Notes under the pieces: generated by a model
What the model was told of the DNA's origin: nothing
The model's input: only the letters and a program-made list of their open reading frames with translations
Databases searched by the model: none
In this document: piece by piece, positions 27,401 through 36,306 of the stretch
Position numbering within the stretch: position 1 is the stretch's first letter
Layout of the letters: each line of letters opens with the position of its first letter
Translations under genes and position numbers: made by a program
From: Denitrobaculum sp965232285
Lineage (GTDB): Bacteria; Pseudomonadota; Alphaproteobacteria; Kiloniellales; Kiloniellaceae
Assembly: GCA_965232285.1 (NCBI GenBank)
Contig: CBDDPL010000004.1
Location: forward strand, 186,001 to 250,000
DNA length: 64,000 nt
Reading direction: 5' to 3'

Positions 27401-30400
27401 CTCTATGGTGACGGTACCACGGTCGAAGGCCGTATCGGTGGCGAGGACGGGGAGGTCGCCTTTACGATCCATCTGGACGGGGAGACGCTCTGGTTCGTCC
27501 AGCATGTGGCGATCGAGCATCCGAACAACGAGTCCTTCGATGAATCCGTTTTCCTGCAGAACCTCGCCTACACAGTGACCGATGGCGACCAGGATTCGGT
27601 CACCAAGGCCATCGCCATCGAGATCCAGGACGACGGTCCGAGCGCCAGCGACACGGTGGAGAACACGACGCTGTCCGAGCAGCGGCTGACGGACCGCAAT
27701 CCCTTCAATGATTCCGCCCGCGGCACGCTCGACTTCGATGGTGGCAAGGACGGCGCCAGCGTCACGGACATCAGCTTTGCCAGCGCCAGCGATCCGGGCG
27801 GGGATTCCGATTTCGCCAGCAATCTGACCTCTGGCGGTGTGCCGGTGGTTTTCGCGGCGGCGGTTGATACCGGCACCTACCTCTATCTGACCGGCTCAGC
27901 CGCGGGGAACGATGTGATCGAGATCCGGGTTGAGAAGGCGACGGGCAACTATGTCGCCACGCTGATGGGGCCGATCGATCATCCGGATATCGGCGAGACC
28001 GGCTCCCTGGACAATCTCGATCTCTCCTTCAACTACACCGTGACCGATGGTGACGGCGACCAGGACTCGGCGCTTCTGACGGTGCGGGTCAGCGACGACG
28101 GGCCGGACGCGCGCTGGACTCTGGCACGCAGCCTTTCCGAATCCGATCTCGACAACAACGGCCAGGAGTCTGTCAGCGGCAACCTGCGCTATGACTTCGG
28201 CGCCGACGGTGCCGGCACGGTTACGGTGACTGATCTCGCCTGGGCCCACGACGTCGGCGGAGATGGGGATTTCGACGGTGTCTTGCGCGCCGGCGGCGAA
28301 GAGGTGGTCTTTGGCGCGGCTGTCGAGGACGGTCTGGGTAATATCGTGCTGACTGGTACCGCGCCGATCGGTGAGGGCGGCGCCTCGGTCGAGGTTATCT
28401 CCGTCACGGTCAACCAGACGACCGGTGCTTACAGAATTGATCTGCAGCAGGCCCTGGATCACCCCGATGCGGGCGAGACAGGCTTCCTGGATCAGTTGCT
28501 CCTGGCCTTCAACTACACCGTGACCGACGCCGATGGTGACAGCGACTCCAATCACTTGAAGGTTTTCGTGCGCGATGACGGGCCGGATGCACGCTGGACC
28601 GCTGCCGAAGAGCCGCTGAAGGAGAGCGATCTCGACGACAACGGCTACGAAAAGCTCGAAGGCCAGCTCAACATCGACTTCGGCGCTGACGGCCCGGGCT
28701 CGGCCTCCGTCGACGATCTGCGCTTCGTCGCCGATCGTGAAGGCGGCTTCCGCTTCCTGAACCTGACCTCCGGTGGCCACGCGGTCGTCTTCGCTGACGC
28801 CGTGGATGACGGCGAGGGCAACATCGTGCTGACCGGTTCTGCGCCCGTGGGTGCCGGTGGCGCCATCGTTCCCGTTCTGACGGTCACGGTCGAAAAGATG
28901 ACGGGGGCCTACACGGTCGAACTGCAGCAGCCGGTGGATCATCCGGATGTGGATGAGACCGGCGCGCAGGATCCGATCCGGCTCTGGTTCGAATACAGCG
29001 TGACCGACGGCGATGGTGATAGCGACTGGAGCTGGCTGCAGATCGACATCCAGGACGACGGCCCCCGGGCCGGCAGCACCATTGCCGACGCCCCGCTGCG
29101 CGAAGGTGACTTCCATGATGATGGAGAAGATTCCGTACATGGAACTCTGAATTTCGACTTCGGTGCTGATGGACCCGGCAGTATCTCCAGCCTGAGCTTC
29201 GCCGGCGCCGAGGATCCTGAGAGCGATACGGATACCGCGCTGACGTCTGGTGGACTGCCCGTGGTCTTCGGGACGGCGGCCGTGGTGGACGGCCTGCTGG
29301 TCCTGAAGGGTGTGGCCGACGGTGAGGACGTCATCGAAATCAAGGTCGATCAGCAGACCGGTGAATACTGGGTCACGCTGCTCGGACCGGTCGATCATCC
29401 GGATGCCGGGCAGACCGGCGCGGCCGATCCGCTGGAACTGACCTTCGACTTCATCGTCCAGGACAGCGACAGCCCGGACTCGGCCAAAGGCAGCCTGACC
29501 GTCACCATCGAGGACGATGCGCCGGTGCTGGTCGATCCCTGCGAGCATGGCAATCTGATCGTCAACGGCAGCTTCGAGGAAGGTCACGGCCTGGGTAACC
29601 GGAACTGGAATACTTATGGCGAAGGCCGGATCCCCGGCTGGAACCCGGATCTGGAGGCCTCCAACGCCCCGATCGAGATCCAGAACGGCCGTCTCGGCGG
29701 CATCCGGGCCCAGGATGGCACCGCCAAGCTGGAGCTGGATTCCCACGCCCGCGGTCCCTTCACCGAATCCAACGCCCATGTCTATCAAGATGTGGATACC
29801 AATCCCGGCGAGACCTATGAACTAAGCTTCCACTATGCCCCGCGTCCGCGTGACGGCGGCAGCGGCAGCAGCGATGCCGAAGTCTGGTGGAACGGCGAAA
29901 AGGTCGCCACCCTGACCGATGAGACCCGTGGCTGGCGCGAGATCACCCTGAACGTCAAGGGCGGTGACGGCGATACCTCCCGCCTCGAGTTCCGCGCCGT
30001 GGGCAAGGAGAACACCCTCGGCGGCTACATCGATAATGTCTCGCTCTGCCCCTGTGCCTCGGTGGACGAGGACGATCTGCCGGACGGCACGGATGGCTCG
30101 AACCCGCTCGCCATCACTGCAGTGCTGGGCGTTGACTTCGGGGCCGACGGCGCCGGTTCGGTGATCGCGGCCGACGGTCCGGCCGGACTCACCTCCAACG
30201 GTGAACCGGTCACCTACAGCTACGACGCGGAGACTCAGACCCTGACTGCCACGGCCAACGGCGCGGTGGTCTTTACCGTGGTCTTTGACGCCGCTGGCGG
30301 CGAGTTTGGCGAGTTCACCTTCACCCTCGAAGACCAGCTTGATCATCCGATCAGTGGCGAGGATATTCTCGATCTGGGAATCTCCTTCACCGCGACCGAT

Positions 30401-33400
30401 GGCGACGGCGACTACGTGGAGGGCACGGCCAACGTCAAGGTGGTCGATGACGTTCCCGTCGCTGAGGACAATGTTGACAGCGTCGAAGAAAACGGCGTGG
30501 CGACCGGCAATCTGATCACTGACGCTGGCCCGGACGGGGTCGATGCAGTCGGCGCCGATCAGAGCGGCGTGATCAGCAAGATCATCCATGACGGCGTGAC
30601 CTACGAACTGAACGAAGACGGCACCGCGCTCAGCGTGTCCGGCGGTACGCCGGCGCCGGTCGAGAATGTCGACTACAGCTTCGACGGCACGACTCTGGTC
30701 ATCAACGGTACGGAACTTGGCGGCACGCTCTCGGTGGTGCTGACCGGCCCCGATGCCGGCGACTACAGCTACCAGGCGGTGGACGTCGATCATCAGACCA
30801 CGACCGCCTCGGCCGGTTTCGGCCTGGCCGAGAGTATCGGCAAGTCTGCGGCCGACTGGGTGGCCGAGTTCGAGGACAACGGCTTCAGCCTCAATGCTTC
30901 GCGCTGGAACCCGGATACGCAGAGCTACGACTCCGGCGTGGCGCTCAACACCAAGAACGTGTTGATCGAGGGCAGCGATCTCTACGGCGGCGTCGGCACT
31001 GCGGGCGACGGCAATAACAGTGACGTTGGCGAGACCTCCTATCGCGACGTAGCGGGCCTGCCCGACGGCGCCGCTTATGAGTACATCGATATTGGCCTGC
31101 CGGGCGCGACCGACTCGGCCAGCGTCACCATCGGCGCCTTCTTCAACGGCGTGCTCTATGATCACGGCAATGTGGAACAGCTCACGGTCGAGGTCTCCAG
31201 CGACGGCGAGACCTGGGTTATGGCAACCCTCGATCCGGTGCGCGGCGACTATGACGGCGTGGTCACGATCCATGTCTCCGGCGATGAGCCCTTCAACCAG
31301 ATCCGCGTCACGCCGGTTCAGAGCGACAGCGGTTCGGGCCACACCAACAGCGACTTCCTGATCCTGGGTGTCAGCGCGCACGACTGTGAGATGCTGGTGA
31401 CGGAGAGCTTCGATTACACTCTGCGTGACGCCGACGGCGATACCTCCGACGCGACACTGACCATCGGCGTCGAGCCGGGTGTGGCCGAGCCGAAGGTGGA
31501 GATCCAGGTCGACGCGGAAACCGGCGACATCACCATCAAGGAAGATACCACTGGCACGGTCGACTTCACGGCCGAGGCCGAGGGTGACGATGTCATCACC
31601 GAGGTCGAGATCAGCGGTCTGGATCCGAGCGCCAGCTACGACTTCAGCCAGATCGAACTGGATAACCCCGGGGCTTCGGTCGTGGTTTCCGAGGACGGCA
31701 CCTCGGCCAAGGTCATCGGCCTGAACGCCGCCTCCGTCGCGACCAGCTTCGAGGTGACGGCGCCGGCTGACAGCGACGTTGACCTGGGCACCCTCACCGT
31801 CACGGCGACGGCCCGCGATGAAGGCCACTGTCATACTGGTGTCATGGCCAGCGCCAGTGACTCGGCGGCGGTGGTCGTCGATGCGGTGGCCGACCCGATC
31901 ACCATCACCAGCTTTACGGTGAGCGATTCGGACGGCGATGAAGATCTGACCTTCGCGCCTGGTGAGACCGGCAGCCTGCGGATTGCGGCCACCTGGGGCG
32001 ATGCGGCCGACGGTTCCGAGCGGCACAACGTCACTTTCGAGTTGCCGGAAGGTTTCGTCTTCACGGAACTGGCCGCGGGCGAGAGCAGTCTGACCCTCGA
32101 GGATGTGGCGCTGCCCTTCGATATGACGATCGGCATCAAGGCGGCACCGGATGCGGCTGAGGGCGCGGATCTGCTTTTCAAGGTGACGGTGGACGGCCAG
32201 GAACTGGCGACCCTGGATGGTGATAATGGCACCAGCGGTGTCGAGAGGGATCTCTCCGACAACAATGCCAGCGCCGAGGCGACCGCCGCGGCGACCATCG
32301 AAGGCCTGCCTGAGCCTGATCTGGTGGTGGGGAGCAACGATCCCGATGATCCGGATAGTGACACGCCGCACGAAGTGCCGTCCGACAATGAGCCGGGCGA
32401 GGGTGAGATCCTCGGCGGGCGCGGTGACGACATCCTGATTGGTGATGTGGGCGGCAGTGGCTCCGCCGAGGTGCCGGTCAACGTCTCCTTCGTGATCGAT
32501 GTCTCGGACTCCATGAGTTTCGTCCGGGTGAACCTGCCCGACTATCAGACCTCGGGTCCGGATGCGGACGGCTATCTGCTGGAAGGTCTGCCACCTTTCT
32601 CCAGGGTTCAGTACGGCGACGACTTCAGCGACTCGGTGTTCGTGAACAGCTCCGGGAGAGCGGTCCTGAGCGACGAACAGATGGGAGACCTGATCATTCG
32701 TCTGCCGGATGGTTCACTCGACATCAACGAATCGAGCTTCAACGTCACGGTGCAGCCGCTGGTCTTTACCGATGATGGCGCGCGGCGTGTCGGTGAGCAG
32801 CGGACCGAGAACATCGATCCGACGGAGGCCGGCCTGGTCGAAGCCAAGGAAGCCTTTACCGCCCTGCAGGATTCCCTGCGCGGCCAGTTGGTCAATAACA
32901 ACCTGACGACCTTCCAACTGGTGGCTTTCAACAGCGGTGTCGCGGTCAACCAGGTCTTTACCTATGACGAGGCGGACGACCGCTTCGAGAACGATTCCGG
33001 CCAGTCTCTGGAGAGCGTGATCGCAGGTCTGGGCGCCTCCGGCGGCACCCAGTTCGAAGGGCCGATTCAGGCCGTTGAGGATTTCCTCAATGACGGCGAT
33101 CGTCACGATGGAGCCATCAACAAGGTCTACTTCCTGAGCGATGGCGAGGATAATGACGGTTACGATGCGTCGGTGGATTTCGAAGGGATCGATGTCAGTG
33201 TTCACGTCTTCGGTCTTGGTACGGAAATCGTGCCGGAACAGCTTGCCGCAGTCGCTGATGAAGGTAATGCCGACTCCTCAGTTGTCATCGTCGAGGATGA
33301 GGACGATCTTTCGACCCTGCTCGGGGAGCAGACCCTGACGATCCTGACCGAGGTCGGCGAAGACGAGATCAGCGGGGGTGAAGGCAATGACCTGATCTTC

Positions 33401-34000
33401 GGTGATGTCATCAACACCGACTGGATGCTGGCACCGGTCGAGGAGGGCGGTCTGGGAGCCAGCGGCGAAGCGGGCGGCGGTTATCAGACCCTGGTCGACC
33501 ACCTCACGACGACGCTGGGGCATGCGCCGAGTAAGCTCGAGGTCATGACCTTCATCCAGGACAACCAGACGCGCTTCATTGAAGAAGCCGCCAACGATAC
33601 CCGCGGCGAAGCCGACCTGATCGACGGCGGTGCGGGTGACGACATCCTGCTGGGGCAGGGCGGTGCCGATATCCTGATCGCCGGTGAGGGAGACGATGCC
33701 CTCTACGGCGGAGCGGACGGTGACACCTTCGTCTTCAACCTGGGTACCGACGAGGGCACCAACACCATCTTCGACTTCTCCGCCGACAGTGGCGACCGCC
33801 TGTCCTTCGAGGACGTGGTCGACGGCGGCGATGCAGATGAGGAGATCAGCATTGAAGATGCCGTGGCCTCCTTCAGCAAGACCGACAATACGGTCACGCT
33901 GGAACTGCAAAGCGGGACCACGGTGGTGTTCCAGGATCTCGACAACGCGATCAACAGCCTGGAAGACCTTGATACCAATGCCCTGATCAACGGCGTGTAG
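24455..34000 (+). CDS. Giant LapA-like RTX adhesin, type I secreted
   Basis: 3181 residues, very acidic, no Sec signal. N-terminal module (1-180) with TAAG at 142-145, a match to LapG cleavage sites. Then a T1SS-143-type domain region with an Asp/Tyr stretch at ~372-390 (YDDDYDDDYPGDE); 7-8 repeats of ~155-170 residues ending in VTDGDGD...DDGP (about 530-2005, DUF5801-like); a jelly-roll, DUF642/carbohydrate-binding-like domain inserted at ~1699-1868 (NGSFEEG...WWNGEKV...YIDNVSLCPC); Ig-like regions; a von Willebrand A domain (~2670-2960) with complete MIDAS Asp2682-Ser2684-Ser2686, Thr2865, Asp2896; RTX nonapeptides (GGAGDDILLGQGGADIL, ~3056-3090) and a C-terminal type I secretion signal. 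Likely a biofilm adhesin held in the outer membrane; transported by the exporter genes at 39.3-43 kb and 47.9 kb. Confidence 0.92.
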   Translation: MTEDLSQGFVDSSIDAEETSSQETAYAAEAAELIGQAAPAGIVVQRPAPGATQEYGNLTAESFLLDFDPSAAQFLIEGNNIVLGFDDDGDNVVDSRIVFLNLVEAAQGGDAPAFQIGEAQIPVAQLLAQAEQLGGNGLPVETAAGPEATSGGGSTYGDNFGDILNLLLAQGVIDGTALAFGVPDPDVALDPIDFVEGTISINFTTVTTEVAEGDVAGAFDGGFEDWQANQHLGDVTQSPMQMNVVFNQPEGDDEVLNFITISDIPEGVTIFIGDPTNPANAQSGPSVQVDAADIDQIFILPPEHSDADIPLTVTANITDPTDGITATTAPLTVVGIVDAAADKPILSVRTTAPESLERDVDPQELRGMSRYEGEGDDYDDDYDDDYPGDEAGRPEEALVSLSVAATFPDFEDGSESHSIVIRGVPSDWTLVENEAFPEGSVTRIPGENGLDSYVFTVTDGSFVETVVFDPQDWSSERLSDGSPNPLGDAGITVEAVAEEVDLSGGELTELNNIAVTRAEIQIAIKEDVPEAENAAVVYDETAGVDDDADDVAALEEGVAADLEAAFGESFEGELPEVYGQATTRVTWEIFTDGVVDAETAEPSQYALAFSYDGESSGLFTGGSENPEEVFLFSDANDPTIVWGRTEDGDLVFAGHLDPDLADESAGFTFVQFQQINHPEAGLAEDGDHDENAVPNLELTYSVTDDEGDQDSAQITVTIQDDGPSAEASSTSLDESDGLQGELPFTLPEDAPEPWGVASGAVSFSIGKDIVGSGIALSEALSATYVDPESEELESVDVTSAGEAVIATLSEDGSEIRGETAEGDLVYLLRLDQETGDYSFIQFRQIDHPVGGDSEAAQDDTLNLRFNYKVTDGDGDFVVNQITVALDDDGPSAETATIVHDETPGVGVVDGDPQGADETTADLPEDLELPEGAEIWGLAQTTLSFDFGKDELGGLVQLTDGEGGLHDGTDSGLSDTAGGESIYLYGDGTTVEGRIGGEDGEVAFTIHLDGETLWFVQHVAIEHPNNESFDESVFLQNLAYTVTDGDQDSVTKAIAIEIQDDGPSASDTVENTTLSEQRLTDRNPFNDSARGTLDFDGGKDGASVTDISFASASDPGGDSDFASNLTSGGVPVVFAAAVDTGTYLYLTGSAAGNDVIEIRVEKATGNYVATLMGPIDHPDIGETGSLDNLDLSFNYTVTDGDGDQDSALLTVRVSDDGPDARWTLARSLSESDLDNNGQESVSGNLRYDFGADGAGTVTVTDLAWAHDVGGDGDFDGVLRAGGEEVVFGAAVEDGLGNIVLTGTAPIGEGGASVEVISVTVNQTTGAYRIDLQQALDHPDAGETGFLDQLLLAFNYTVTDADGDSDSNHLKVFVRDDGPDARWTAAEEPLKESDLDDNGYEKLEGQLNIDFGADGPGSASVDDLRFVADREGGFRFLNLTSGGHAVVFADAVDDGEGNIVLTGSAPVGAGGAIVPVLTVTVEKMTGAYTVELQQPVDHPDVDETGAQDPIRLWFEYSVTDGDGDSDWSWLQIDIQDDGPRAGSTIADAPLREGDFHDDGEDSVHGTLNFDFGADGPGSISSLSFAGAEDPESDTDTALTSGGLPVVFGTAAVVDGLLVLKGVADGEDVIEIKVDQQTGEYWVTLLGPVDHPDAGQTGAADPLELTFDFIVQDSDSPDSAKGSLTVTIEDDAPVLVDPCEHGNLIVNGSFEEGHGLGNRNWNTYGEGRIPGWNPDLEASNAPIEIQNGRLGGIRAQDGTAKLELDSHARGPFTESNAHVYQDVDTNPGETYELSFHYAPRPRDGGSGSSDAEVWWNGEKVATLTDETRGWREITLNVKGGDGDTSRLEFRAVGKENTLGGYIDNVSLCPCASVDEDDLPDGTDGSNPLAITAVLGVDFGADGAGSVIAADGPAGLTSNGEPVTYSYDAETQTLTATANGAVVFTVVFDAAGGEFGEFTFTLEDQLDHPISGEDILDLGISFTATDGDGDYVEGTANVKVVDDVPVAEDNVDSVEENGVATGNLITDAGPDGVDAVGADQSGVISKIIHDGVTYELNEDGTALSVSGGTPAPVENVDYSFDGTTLVINGTELGGTLSVVLTGPDAGDYSYQAVDVDHQTTTASAGFGLAESIGKSAADWVAEFEDNGFSLNASRWNPDTQSYDSGVALNTKNVLIEGSDLYGGVGTAGDGNNSDVGETSYRDVAGLPDGAAYEYIDIGLPGATDSASVTIGAFFNGVLYDHGNVEQLTVEVSSDGETWVMATLDPVRGDYDGVVTIHVSGDEPFNQIRVTPVQSDSGSGHTNSDFLILGVSAHDCEMLVTESFDYTLRDADGDTSDATLTIGVEPGVAEPKVEIQVDAETGDITIKEDTTGTVDFTAEAEGDDVITEVEISGLDPSASYDFSQIELDNPGASVVVSEDGTSAKVIGLNAASVATSFEVTAPADSDVDLGTLTVTATARDEGHCHTGVMASASDSAAVVVDAVADPITITSFTVSDSDGDEDLTFAPGETGSLRIAATWGDAADGSERHNVTFELPEGFVFTELAAGESSLTLEDVALPFDMTIGIKAAPDAAEGADLLFKVTVDGQELATLDGDNGTSGVERDLSDNNASAEATAAATIEGLPEPDLVVGSNDPDDPDSDTPHEVPSDNEPGEGEILGGRGDDILIGDVGGSGSAEVPVNVSFVIDVSDSMSFVRVNLPDYQTSGPDADGYLLEGLPPFSRVQYGDDFSDSVFVNSSGRAVLSDEQMGDLIIRLPDGSLDINESSFNVTVQPLVFTDDGARRVGEQRTENIDPTEAGLVEAKEAFTALQDSLRGQLVNNNLTTFQLVAFNSGVAVNQVFTYDEADDRFENDSGQSLESVIAGLGASGGTQFEGPIQAVEDFLNDGDRHDGAINKVYFLSDGEDNDGYDASVDFEGIDVSVHVFGLGTEIVPEQLAAVADEGNADSSVVIVEDEDDLSTLLGEQTLTILTEVGEDEISGGEGNDLIFGDVINTDWMLAPVEEGGLGASGEAGGGYQTLVDHLTTTLGHAPSKLEVMTFIQDNQTRFIEEAANDTRGEADLIDGGAGDDILLGQGGADILIAGEGDDALYGGADGDTFVFNLGTDEGTNTIFDFSADSGDRLSFEDVVDGGDADEEISIEDAVASFSKTDNTVTLELQSGTTVVFQDLDNAINSLEDLDTNALINGV
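24878..24889 (+). other. Putative LapG cleavage site (TAAG) in the adhesin
   Basis: Codons 142-145 encode Thr-Ala-Ala-Gly followed by Pro-Glu-Ala and a Gly/Ser linker. LapG enzymes cut after the first Ala of [T/A/P]AA[G/V] about 100-150 residues from the N-terminus of LapA-type adhesins. Match and position are seen; cleavage is inferred. Confidence 0.6.
26612..29521 (+). repeat. Tandem DUF5801-like repeats inside the adhesin gene
   Basis: The motif Asp-Asp-Gly/Ala-Pro recurs at 26612, 27113, 27629, 28094, 28574, 29054 and 29513, giving unit lengths of 501, 516, 465, 480, 480 and 459 bases. The units are diverged at DNA level. The central ones (28.1-29.1 kb) are the most similar, sharing a 'DFGADG' and an 'SDLDxNG' segment. 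Confidence 0.85.
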
Positions 34001-34036
34001 AAACGGGGGCGCGAAGCCCCTTACGAAAAAAAGAGA

Positions 34037-34068
34037 AAACCGGCCGGGAAGCCCTCGGCCGGTTTTTT
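34037..34068. terminator. Bidirectional rho-independent terminator
   Basis: 10-bp stem AAACCGGCCG / CGGCCGGTTT (34037-34046 with 34056-34065), followed by seven T on the plus strand and flanked by an A-rich run that gives a U-run on the minus strand too. It ends the adhesin transcript and the convergent exoprotease transcript. Confidence 0.93.
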
Positions 34069-34089
34069 TGACCACCGCTTCCGCAGGGA

Positions 34090-35154
34090 TCAATCGAGTT
34101 TGAGGACCAGTTCCCCGAGTAAAGAAATGCTCGGCTTTGCTGGCCCGGTCAGGTTTGCGTCCTTGAGAAAAGCCTGAATGGCGTTGCGCCGGCTGGAGCG
34201 GGAGAAGCGCTTGTTGCCGCCCCGCAGATAGCCCAGCTCCTTGAGCAGCAGGTCGATCGTCATGACCGGGGTTTTCTCCGCCTTGCGGTTCACGCGCGGC
34301 GGTTTGCTGGCGCGCCAGATGTTGCCGGCAGGGCGCAGGATACGCGCTGCGCGGGCCGAGCCGACATCCGGATGGAAAACAGATACGGACAGAGCGCCGG
34401 CGATCTCCCGCTTGCCGTCCGACGCGCCGATCACATGCACGCCGGTGGCAAAGATCTCGCCATCGGTGAAGACCAGCAGCGGCGAACCGGAATCGCCCTG
34501 CATAATGCTGCAGCGGTGGGCGATGCCGACGCCGTTCTTGAAGTATCCGGCGATTTCACATCCGAAGCCGGCCTTGAGGCGGTGGGGGGCGTCGCCACGA
34601 TAGCCTGCGTGAAGCAGGGTGGCATCGCCCGCAGCCAGTTCCTTGAGCAGGGCGTTGTCGAGGCGCCGCAGCGCAAGCCAGCCGGCTTCCTTGCCCAGGG
34701 GTTTCGCAAGTTCCAGCAACGCCCAGTCGGTCACCGTGTTCTTCACCGAAGCGTCCGAGGTCTTCTGGTACTTCTGGGACTGCTTGTAGGCCTTGACCGG
34801 GGAGGTGATTTTACGCTGCTGGTTTTGATAGCCGGCGGTAAAGCGGACCTCGGAGGATTTGATCCATCTGTTGCGTGCCTTGTCATAGAGACAGTGGGCG
34901 GCGGTGAGGACGTGCTTCTGGCTGATCAGGAATCCCGAGCAGTGGCCGATCGAGGTTTCGATCTTGCCGATCGCGCTCCAGGGGTACTCCATGGCATTGA
35001 CGGTGACCCGGTCCGGAATGGCCGAGGCCGCAGGGCCTGCCAGGCCGGCCACCAGCAAGGCGCTGGAGGTCGCCAGCGCTGTCGACAGAGGGGCGAGGCG
35101 CTTTTTTCGCGAACCGGCGGGAACGCCAAGGCGATGAGGAAATCGTTTCGTCAT
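34090..35154 (-). CDS. Secreted trypsin-like serine protease with C-terminal PG-binding-like domain (A)
   Basis: 354 residues. A twin-basic N-terminus (RKKR) and hydrophobic segment ending near ASA (residue 45) act as signal peptide. Trypsin fold with His87 (LTAAHC), Asp143 (DWALLEL) and Ser222 (QGDSGSPL), preceded by the GHCSGFLIS strand. The last ~55 residues (IDLLLKELGYLRGGN...RNAIQAFLKD) look like a peptidoglycan-binding type 1 repeat. It is a paralog of the next gene, with the same two-domain layout. The two protease genes lie 77 bases apart at the end of the lap-like minus-strand run, close to the adhesin. Possible target: the adhesin or its processed forms (inference). Confidence 0.85.
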   Translation of the reverse strand: MTKRFPHRLGVPAGSRKKRLAPLSTALATSSALLVAGLAGPAASAIPDRVTVNAMEYPWSAIGKIETSIGHCSGFLISQKHVLTAAHCLYDKARNRWIKSSEVRFTAGYQNQQRKITSPVKAYKQSQKYQKTSDASVKNTVTDWALLELAKPLGKEAGWLALRRLDNALLKELAAGDATLLHAGYRGDAPHRLKAGFGCEIAGYFKNGVGIAHRCSIMQGDSGSPLLVFTDGEIFATGVHVIGASDGKREIAGALSVSVFHPDVGSARAARILRPAGNIWRASKPPRVNRKAEKTPVMTIDLLLKELGYLRGGNKRFSRSSRRNAIQAFLKDANLTGPAKPSISLLGELVLKLD

Positions 35155-35231
35155 GAAGGCAGGTTAAGGCGAATTCTTGAGCCAAGCTTTAACACCCAGG
35201 GTTAACGGCGAAGATTGGCTTCGGAAGATGG

Positions 35232-36299
35232 TTAATTCTCTATTGATCTCCGGGCATTCGCTCTGCGCAGAAGTTGTTCCAGTAGCTGGAGAGAGGCCTT
35301 TCCATCCCCGGTCAGTTTTTGATCCCTCTGAAACTTCTTTATCGCTGCCGACCGCTCCTCGTCATGCGCGGCGGCCGCCGCGGGCAAAAAACCTGATTGG
35401 TGCAGAAGGCTGTCGATGGCTGTTAGGGGCAGCGGTTTTATCTCACGTTCTCTCGATGGATCCGTCGTGGGTTTTTGCGGTCGCCGCCCGGGGCCCCAGT
35501 GCGTCTCGAGGGCGGCGGCCAGCTTTCGCGTCGCGGGTCCGGTTGCCTCCGGGTGGAACGCGTCGAGCGCCAGTACGCCAGCGATCACTTTCTGGTCCAG
35601 GCGCGCCTGGACAACGTGAATGCCGATTGCGGATATCCGGCCGCGGTCCAGCACCAGAAGCGGCGAGCCGGAGTCGCCTTTATCGACCGGGCAGTCATGT
35701 GCGACGCCGGCGTTCTTTGCGAAGCGGCCGAGCAGTTGGCAGCCGAAGGTTGCGGTGACCACATGGGATCGGCGGCGTTGATATCCGGCCTGCAGCATGA
35801 CCGCCTCCCCGTCTTCAATACGGTCCTGAAGCTCACCTTTGAGAACGCGAAGGCCATACCATCCGGTCTGCCGGCCCAATGGCTTCCGCAGCTTCACGAT
35901 GGCCCAGTCAGTCGCAGCGTTTTCCGGCGTCGCTTCCTGCCCGGGGCGAAAGTCTTCCGAGACTTCGTAGCTCTCAACCGGCGAATGGAGGCTGTAGTTC
36001 TCACGCTGATAGGCCCCGATGAAATGCAGTTCGCCGGGACCGCGCCAACGGCCGGTCACGCTATTGTAGAGACAGTGCGCGGCCGTCAGCAGCTTGTCCT
36101 CGCCGATCAGGAAGCCTGTACAGTGTCCGCGCCCGCCGGCGTTCAGGCGGCCGATCGGGCTCCAGGGATAAGCGCGGGCATTGACCTCGAGCCGCGATCC
36201 GTTGCCATCGTCGAGCTGAGTCTGCGCGGCGGTCTGAGGGGCAGGGGCAGCCAGAAGACAGGCGAAGAAAAGGCCGGTGACGTGGCGCTGCTTTGGCAC
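35232..36299 (-). CDS. Secreted trypsin-like serine protease with C-terminal PG-binding-like domain (B)
   Basis: 355 residues from the GTG at 36299, 8 bases after the stop of the HD-GYP gene; this start gives a proper signal peptide (VTGLFFACLLAAPAPQTAAQ). The longer frame to 36491 lies inside the upstream gene. Catalytic His75 (LTAAHC), Asp131 (DWAIVKL), Ser210 (KGDSGSPL). C-terminal ~60 residues (IDSLLHQSGFL...AIKKFQRDQ) again look like a diverged PG-binding repeat. The tight spacing suggests cotranscription with the HD-GYP and lapG genes. Confidence 0.85.
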   Translation of the reverse strand: MPKQRHVTGLFFACLLAAPAPQTAAQTQLDDGNGSRLEVNARAYPWSPIGRLNAGGRGHCTGFLIGEDKLLTAAHCLYNSVTGRWRGPGELHFIGAYQRENYSLHSPVESYEVSEDFRPGQEATPENAATDWAIVKLRKPLGRQTGWYGLRVLKGELQDRIEDGEAVMLQAGYQRRRSHVVTATFGCQLLGRFAKNAGVAHDCPVDKGDSGSPLLVLDRGRISAIGIHVVQARLDQKVIAGVLALDAFHPEATGPATRKLAAALETHWGPGRRPQKPTTDPSREREIKPLPLTAIDSLLHQSGFLPAAAAAHDEERSAAIKKFQRDQKLTGDGKASLQLLEQLLRRANARRSIEN

Positions 36300-36306
36300 T
36301 TTCCGC

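Noticed and set aside
26612..29521. CRISPR-like periodicity
   Set aside because: The ~460-516-base periodicity is due to protein repeats inside one gene; no short direct repeats with spacers were seen anywhere in the window.
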